Shown here in pieces: positions 59,080-64,000 of a stretch of 64,000 bases of DNA. Each line of letters begins with the position of its first letter. The stretch's first letter is position 1. Origin of the DNA: Natronomonas salina (GTDB lineage: Archaea; Halobacteriota; Halobacteria; Halobacteriales; Haloarculaceae); contig NZ_CP058335.1 of assembly GCF_013391105.1 (NCBI RefSeq), positions 3,162,001 to 3,226,000 of the forward strand. Reading direction: 5' to 3'. The notes under the pieces are model-generated. The model was not told the origin of the DNA, made no database searches, and saw nothing but the letters and a program-made list of their open reading frames with translations. The translations under genes were made by a program, and so were the position numbers.

Positions 59080-60768
59080 TCAGCCGTCCTCGGGGAACGT
59101 CACGCCGTCGAACTCGAAGCGCGCCCCGCCGTCGCCGCCCTCGGTCACCGACACCCGCCAGCCGTGGGCCTCGGCGATCTGCTGGACGATGCTCAGGCCG
59201 AACCCGGTGCCGTCGCCGCCCGAGAAGCCGCTCTCGAAGATCCGGTCGCTGATCTCCTCCGGGATGCCGACGCCGTCGTCGGCGACGTAGAAGCCGCCGT
59301 CGCAGCGGCCGACCGAAACGACGACCGACCGATCGGCCTCCGCCGGGTCGTCGGACGTTCCGTGCTCGGTCGCGTTCCGGAACAGGTTCTCGAGGAGCCG
59401 GGTGAGGCGGTCGCCGTCGGCCGAGATAGACACGTCGTCGACGTGCAGCTCTGCGCCGTCGGTGTCGACGTTCCGCCAGGCGCGCTCGGCGACGCCCCGG
59501 AGGTCGACGGGCTCCGGGTCCGTCACCACCTCGCCCTCCCGCGCGAGCGCGAGGACGTCCTCGATGATGCTGTCCATCCGGCGGTGGGCCTCCTCGACCT
59601 CCTTGAGGAGCTCGAGCTCGCCGGTCTCTTCGACGAGTTCGACGTACCCCTTCGCGATGCCGAGGGGGTTCCGGAGGTCGTGGGAGACGACGCTGGCGAA
59701 CTGGTCGAGCTGGTCGTTCCGCCGCCGGAGCTCCGCCTCGCGGCGCTTCCGCTCGGTGACGTCCCGGACGAGGAACAGCCACCCGACGTGGCGGCCCCGG
59801 CCGTCCTCGAGCGGGGAGGCGTTGACCGCGTAGTGTCTGCCCAGCACCGAGAGTTCGACCCCCTGGGCGGTCTCGCTCCCGACGATCTCCCGGTACCCCT
59901 CGAGGGCCTCCGGTACCGCGGTCAGCAGCGCCTGGACCGTGCTGCCGACGATGTCGGCGCTCCCCAGGACGCGCTCGGCGAACTCCTCGCCGGTCTCGTT
60001 GAGGTCGATGAGCCGGTGCTGGGCGTCGACGACGAACACCGCGTCGGTGATCTCGTCGAGCACCCGGTCGCGGGCGATCGGCGAGAGGTCGATGAGCTGG
60101 TACCGGACGATCGCCACGGCGAAGAGCGCGTTCGCGGCGACGAAGCCGACGGGCGTGGTGTCGAACGACACCAGACCGGAGAGGCTCACGAGATTGGCGA
60201 CCGTGGGCGCGGCCACAGCCCCCAGCAGCGCGACGACCTGCCCCCGGTAGAGCGCGCGCGACCGGTAGAGCATCCCGACGATGAAGACGGTCCCGACCAG
60301 GATCAGGACGTACGAGTACAGCGTGTGGACCCAGAACGCGGGGCCCCACTCGACGACGACGCCGGAGGGCGCCGACGGGTCGACGGTGGTGCCGGCGTAG
60401 AAGAGGTCACCGGGGTTCGTCACCGCGACGGCGTACACCGCGAGCGGGTGGACGGACAGCAACGCCACCGTCCACCGGTTCACTAGGTGCTCGCGGCCGG
60501 TGTACTCCAGCGAGAACAGGAAGATGGAGGCGACGACGACGCCGACGCCCAGAAAGATGGAGTGCGAGAGGTGGTCCGAGAGCGGGGAGGCCGGGACGGC
60601 GGTCGTGAGGAACGCCATCGTCGACCACCACCAGCCGCCGCAGATGCTGCCCAGCAGCGGGAGCGCGCCGGGCGTCCGCCGGTGCCGCCAGACGACGTAG
60701 CCGATCGGCAGCGCGGTGACCGACGAGAGCGCGTACACCGCCTGGACGGCGGTGGGGTCGACAGCCAT
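59080..60768 (-). CDS. membrane PAS histidine kinase with 7TM sensor domain
   Basis: 562 residues from the ATG at 60768. Seven membrane helices (about 1-220) form the N-terminal 7TM sensor region common in haloarchaeal kinases. A PAS domain (about 225-345) with DAVFVVDAQHRLIDLNETGEE leads to the H-box SVVSHDLRNPLG, then the ATPase N-box NLFRNATEHG, DDGVGIP and GTGFGLSIV. Complete and intact, unlike the kinase at 36947. No response regulator is adjacent; the two stand-alone receivers are possible partners. Signal unknown. Confidence 0.93.
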   Translation of the reverse strand: MAVDPTAVQAVYALSSVTALPIGYVVWRHRRTPGALPLLGSICGGWWWSTMAFLTTAVPASPLSDHLSHSIFLGVGVVVASIFLFSLEYTGREHLVNRWTVALLSVHPLAVYAVAVTNPGDLFYAGTTVDPSAPSGVVVEWGPAFWVHTLYSYVLILVGTVFIVGMLYRSRALYRGQVVALLGAVAAPTVANLVSLSGLVSFDTTPVGFVAANALFAVAIVRYQLIDLSPIARDRVLDEITDAVFVVDAQHRLIDLNETGEEFAERVLGSADIVGSTVQALLTAVPEALEGYREIVGSETAQGVELSVLGRHYAVNASPLEDGRGRHVGWLFLVRDVTERKRREAELRRRNDQLDQFASVVSHDLRNPLGIAKGYVELVEETGELELLKEVEEAHRRMDSIIEDVLALAREGEVVTDPEPVDLRGVAERAWRNVDTDGAELHVDDVSISADGDRLTRLLENLFRNATEHGTSDDPAEADRSVVVSVGRCDGGFYVADDGVGIPEEISDRIFESGFSGGDGTGFGLSIVQQIAEAHGWRVSVTEGGDGGARFEFDGVTFPEDG

Positions 60769-60813
60769 GGTAGGCCCTCTCCGGGACTCCGACGCTAAAA
60801 CCTTCAGACCGAG

Positions 60814-62016
60814 TTAGTCGCTGTGTTCGGACCGGCCGCGCCCGAATCGAACGACGACGACCAGGCCGGCGATGGCGGCCATCGCCACCCCGAAACCGGC
60901 GGCCGGCGGGCCGGTGTCGACGACGGCGACGGCCCGTTCGCTCCGGTTGGTCCCGAGCGCGAGCAGGCCGGCCTCGCAGGCCGCGAGTTCGTCGTAGGTG
61001 GCGTTCGCTGCGTCGACCGGCGCGCTCCCGGAGGCGTTCAGCGCCCCGGCCCCCGGGCGGTCTCCCTCGACCGACCGGGTGGCATCGACCGGCTCCCAGG
61101 GGGCGAAGGCGGTCCAGACGACGCGGCCGCCGGCCTCAACCTCGAGGACGCGGTGGGCGCGGCGGTCCGCGACGAGCGTCGTGCCGCCGGGGAGGCGCTC
61201 GGCGCTCCGCGGCCGGTCGAGGCCGGTCAGCGCCCAGGCGACGTCGCCGTCGCGTTCGACCTCGACGACGCGGTCGGCGCCCATCTCCGCGAGCAGCACC
61301 GTCTCGCCGAGCGACTGGGGGCTGTACGGCGCCCGGAGGCCGTCGACCCGCCAGCGGACGCCCCGGTCGCCGACCGACAGCAGGCTGCCGGTGCCGTTCC
61401 CGGCGACGGTGACGAGGTAGCCGTCCCCGACGGGCGTGACCCCCGAGACGTGGCTCTCGTCGTCGGCGAATGCGTCGTCGGGCAGTCGCCACTCGCGGGT
61501 AATCCGGTCGGCCTCGAGGTCGTAGCGGACGAGGCGCCGGTCGTCGGCGACGAGCAGGCCGGCCGGTTCGAGCAGCGCGTCGCGGGCGTCGACGTCGCCG
61601 CGGGGGCCGTCGCCGAGGCCGAACCGGAGCGCCCAGACCGGCCGGCGGTCGTCGTCGAGCAGTTCGACGACGCTGTGGTCGCGCTCGCGACTCACGACCA
61701 GCACGCCGGCCTCGGTCGCGTCCACGCTCCGGGCGACGAACCGGCCGCGCTCGCCGAGGTCGTGGCTCCAGACCGGCCTCGCCTCGCGGTCGTACGCCGA
61801 GACCGTCGCCGGCCGCTTCTCGTAGCGGTCGCCGACGACCTGCAGCCCCTGGGCGGCGATCACCGTCTCCGCCGCCGCCGGGCGCTCGACCGGGCCAGTG
61901 CAGTCGTCGGTTCCCGGCTGGGCCGACGCCGGCGACGGCGCGGCTCCCAGCGTCGCCCCGACGACGGCGAGGCTGCAGAGGACGGCGAGCAGCACGATAC
62001 CGGCTGGCCGACTCAC
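60814..62016 (-). CDS. secreted propeller protein, arylsulfotransferase-like (copy A)
   Basis: 400 residues from the ATG at 62016. A signal peptide (about 1-32, ending ASAQ) and a C-terminal membrane helix (about 370-390) place it outside, anchored. Repeated short strands such as DREARPVWSHDLGERGRFVA, GDVAWALTGLDRPRSAERLP and GGRVVWTAFAPWEPVD resemble the arylsulfotransferase/PQQ-type propeller. The catalytic His of true sulfotransferases was not located with confidence. It is a divergent tandem copy of the gene at 62048. Confidence 0.78.
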   Translation of the reverse strand: MSRPAGIVLLAVLCSLAVVGATLGAAPSPASAQPGTDDCTGPVERPAAAETVIAAQGLQVVGDRYEKRPATVSAYDREARPVWSHDLGERGRFVARSVDATEAGVLVVSRERDHSVVELLDDDRRPVWALRFGLGDGPRGDVDARDALLEPAGLLVADDRRLVRYDLEADRITREWRLPDDAFADDESHVSGVTPVGDGYLVTVAGNGTGSLLSVGDRGVRWRVDGLRAPYSPQSLGETVLLAEMGADRVVEVERDGDVAWALTGLDRPRSAERLPGGTTLVADRRAHRVLEVEAGGRVVWTAFAPWEPVDATRSVEGDRPGAGALNASGSAPVDAANATYDELAACEAGLLALGTNRSERAVAVVDTGPPAAGFGVAMAAIAGLVVVVRFGRGRSEHSD

Positions 62017-62047
62017 GGTCGATAGGTGGCGCCCGGGGACAAGAGGT

Positions 62048-63421
62048 TTACCCGGAGCGCCGGCGGTAGGCGATGGCGCCGACGGCGGCGACGAGCACGA
62101 GGAGCGCGCCGACCGCGATCGGGACGAGGGGGAGCGACTCGCCGCGGTGGACGTCCCGGCCGGTCAGGTCGCCCGCGAAGGTGTCGAACCGCGAGGGGGC
62201 GAAGGAGTAGAGGGCGTCGGCGCAGGCGTCGACCTCCGCCTCGGAGAAGTTCGCGTCGCCGTGAACCTCGTAGCGCCCCTCGACGCCCTGCTCGCGCATC
62301 GTCGGGCCCTCGGAGCCGGGGCCGCCGCGCTCGGCGTCGTACGTCTCGTAGGGGGTGTACATCTCCCAGACGACCTCGCCCTCCGGGGTCACCTCGACGA
62401 CCCGGTGGCCCATGCGGTCGGAGACGAGCGTGTTGCCGTTCGGGAGGCGGTCGGCGTCCCGCGGCTCGTTCAGCCCGGTGACCTGCCAGACGCGCTCCCA
62501 GGACCCCGAGTCGGCGTCGTAGGCGTACTCGACGACGCGGTCGTTGAGGCTATCGGCGACGAGGGCGGTGTGCTCGCCGTCCGGCCCCCAGAGGTGGTCG
62601 GGGTTGTGCTGGCGGTGGAGGACGTCGTGGTCGCCGTCCTCGCCGAGGGTCAGTTCGACCGCCTTCGAGGTGCGGTTGACGAAGACGACCTGGTCGAAGT
62701 TCCGGACCGACGCCATGAACCACTCGCCGGTGGCGTCGACGGCGTCGGACTCGCTGACGTTCACGCGGTCGATATCGTTGACGTGCGTCCAGTCGTCCGG
62801 CGGGCCGCCGCCGGACTCGGGGTAGTGGTCGGGGTGGTCCTCGAAGCGCCACTCCCAGGTCACCTCGCCCTGCGTGCGGTTGTAGACGAGCAGTCGCTCG
62901 TGGCCCTCGCCCTTGTCGGCGATCGCGAGCTCGTCGCCGTCGATCAGGTCGACGTCGTGGGCGTCGGTCACCTGCGGGTTCTCGGCGTCGTCCGGAGGTC
63001 CGTCGAAGCGCTTCTTCCACTCGTACTCGCCGGAGTCGGGGTTCAGCTCCCCGACGATGCTCGCGCCGCTCTCGGTGGTGACGAACAGGAGGTTGTCGTT
63101 CGGGAGCCGGTCGACGTCGTAGGCCCACCAGCGGCCGGCGGCGGAGGCGTTCCGGGCCCACTCGAAGGTCCCGTCGGGGGCGTAGGAGACGAGCAGCGCC
63201 GCCCGCTTCTCGTAGCCGTCGTCGGTGAGTTCCGTCCCCTGGATGCTCACAACCGTCGACTCGTCGGGCTGCTCTGTCATCGTCCCGACGCACTCGTCGC
63301 CCGGCCCCTCCGCCGCCGCGGCCGGGGTTCCGAACCCGGTCATCGCCGGCAGCGACAGCGCCAGGAGCGTCGCGAGGAGGAGGGCGGCGCCCGGCGCCAG
63401 GAGCGTGCGTGGTTCTGGCAT
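62048..63421 (-). CDS. secreted propeller protein, arylsulfotransferase-like (copy B)
   Basis: 457 residues from the ATG at 63421 (MPEPRTLLAPGAALLLATLL). Signal peptide to about residue 38; C-terminal membrane helix SLPLVPIAVGALLVLVAAVGAI then RRRSG. Repeats GTFEWARNASAAGRWWAYDVDRLPNDNLLFVT, WQVTGLNEPRDADRLPNGNTLVSD and GEVVWEMYTPYETYDAE belong to the arylsulfotransferase-like propeller group. Common features with copy A (YEKR after the signal, PRDADRLPNGNTL versus PRSAERLPGGTTL) show a tandem duplication. Substrate unknown. Confidence 0.82.
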   Translation of the reverse strand: MPEPRTLLAPGAALLLATLLALSLPAMTGFGTPAAAAEGPGDECVGTMTEQPDESTVVSIQGTELTDDGYEKRAALLVSYAPDGTFEWARNASAAGRWWAYDVDRLPNDNLLFVTTESGASIVGELNPDSGEYEWKKRFDGPPDDAENPQVTDAHDVDLIDGDELAIADKGEGHERLLVYNRTQGEVTWEWRFEDHPDHYPESGGGPPDDWTHVNDIDRVNVSESDAVDATGEWFMASVRNFDQVVFVNRTSKAVELTLGEDGDHDVLHRQHNPDHLWGPDGEHTALVADSLNDRVVEYAYDADSGSWERVWQVTGLNEPRDADRLPNGNTLVSDRMGHRVVEVTPEGEVVWEMYTPYETYDAERGGPGSEGPTMREQGVEGRYEVHGDANFSEAEVDACADALYSFAPSRFDTFAGDLTGRDVHRGESLPLVPIAVGALLVLVAAVGAIAYRRRSG

Positions 63422-63461
63422 GGTATCACTCCCGGCGGCCGGTCTAATCAGTCGTTCGGCA

Positions 63462-64000
63462 TCAGTCGCAGAACCGGTCGAGGCCGGCCTGCCGTCGCCG
63501 GGCGCCGTCGGGGTCGGGGTCCCAGGGGCTCCGCTCGGCGCGGACGGCCTCGGGGTCGGCGGCTGGCGGGGCCGCGGCCTCGTAGCCGTCGCAACCGTCG
63601 CCGCACTCCCGGGCTGGGTCGACGAACCGGCCCTTCCAGGTGCAGTAGGGGAGTTCGTCGCCGGGGGCGAAGCCCGGCCCGCGCGCCTCGCCCGAGGCAC
63701 AGGCCGGCAGCGCCGAGGGCCGCCAGCCCTTGCCGTAGGCGCGCTCGGCGACGCGGCGGCGGAGCCGCGCCTTCTCGTCCGCCGTCACCGGCTCGACGTC
63801 GACGCGGGCCGGGTGCTCGTCGAGCACCGCGATGCCCGGTTCGTCGGACGGCAGCGGCGTCGCCTCGCGGACGACCTCGAAGTCGCCGGTCTCGGCGTCG
63901 AACCGGCGGACGCCGACCTCCGGGGGGATGCGGTTCAGGTGAGCGCCGGTGACGTACGACTCGGTGACGAGGACGACCTCGTCGAACAGCGCCAGCGAGA
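63462..64000 (-). CDS. cysteine-containing haloarchaeal protein (partial, runs off the window)
   Basis: About 178 codons are visible; the start lies beyond the right edge. Readable C-terminal parts include FDEVVLVTESYVTGAHLNRI, VGVRRFDAETGDFEVVREAT, ERAYGKGWRPSALPACASGE, YCTWKGRFVDPARECGDGCD and LDRFCD. Six cysteines in the last 80 residues could bind zinc or form disulfides. It follows the two propeller genes on the same strand and may share their transcript. Family not recognised. Confidence 0.72.
   Translation of the reverse strand, partial: SLALFDEVVLVTESYVTGAHLNRIPPEVGVRRFDAETGDFEVVREATPLPSDEPGIAVLDEHPARVDVEPVTADEKARLRRRVAERAYGKGWRPSALPACASGEARGPGFAPGDELPYCTWKGRFVDPARECGDGCDGYEAAAPPAADPEAVRAERSPWDPDPDGARRRQAGLDRFCD

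Noticed and set aside
1-64000. CRISPR arrays, insertion sequences or prophage
   Set aside because: No regular spaced repeats, transposase, integrase or phage structural genes were found.

Overview
The window is chromosomal DNA from an extremely halophilic archaeon (class Halobacteria). It has very high GC content, strongly acidic proteins rich in Asp and Glu, leaderless-type promoters with a TATA box about 26 bases before the start codon, an Orc1/Cdc6 initiator, RPA plus an RPA-associated protein, the nuclease NucS, a haloarchaeal gas-vesicle cluster and many small zinc-finger proteins. The genus cannot be fixed from the sequence alone. No transposase, integrase or CRISPR array was seen.

Layout. 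0-9 kb: a partial CinA-like gene, an HNH nuclease beside tRNA-His, hisI, a stand-alone response regulator, and orc1 followed by an AT-rich gap that is a candidate replication origin. 9-20 kb: mostly nucleic-acid enzymes, namely endonuclease IV, a metallo-beta-lactamase nuclease, NucS, a large SF1 helicase and a HerA-like ATPase. 20-34 kb: housekeeping and regulatory genes, including a CPBP protease, a phosphohexomutase, DUF373 and DUF6517 proteins, a radical SAM enzyme, TRAM and Tfx proteins, a second response regulator and an Lrp regulator. 34-43 kb: an SDR protein, a universal stress protein, a hybrid PAS histidine kinase, an alpha/beta hydrolase, the rpa3/rpap3 pair and an archaeal prepilin peptidase. 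43.6-51.4 kb: a divergent gas-vesicle locus. 51.5-64 kb: ferredoxin, a PiT phosphate transporter, hisA, hisB, a thiolase, an AAA ATPase, an MBL hydrolase, a 7TM histidine kinase and two tandem secreted propeller-like proteins.

The gas-vesicle locus has two arms. The right arm (gvpF-G-H-x-J-K-L-M) is translationally coupled at every junction. The left arm starts with gvpA and gvpO and continues with a zinc-ribbon protein and two very acidic proteins that are not standard gvp genes. No gvpN, gvpC, gvpD or gvpE is visible. GvpO carries an N-terminal Cys/His module, and GvpA and GvpJ have long acidic tails. This arrangement is the best candidate in the window for something not well described.

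Two other signals stand out. First, four single-base frameshifts fall within 1.6 kb (38761-40381) across three neighbouring genes, which points to a local sequencing or assembly problem. Second, an upstream element (CGTCTGAC) lies 39-40 bases before the start codon of four unrelated genes, just upstream of their TATA boxes. Related perfect palindromes lie in two further intergenic gaps.
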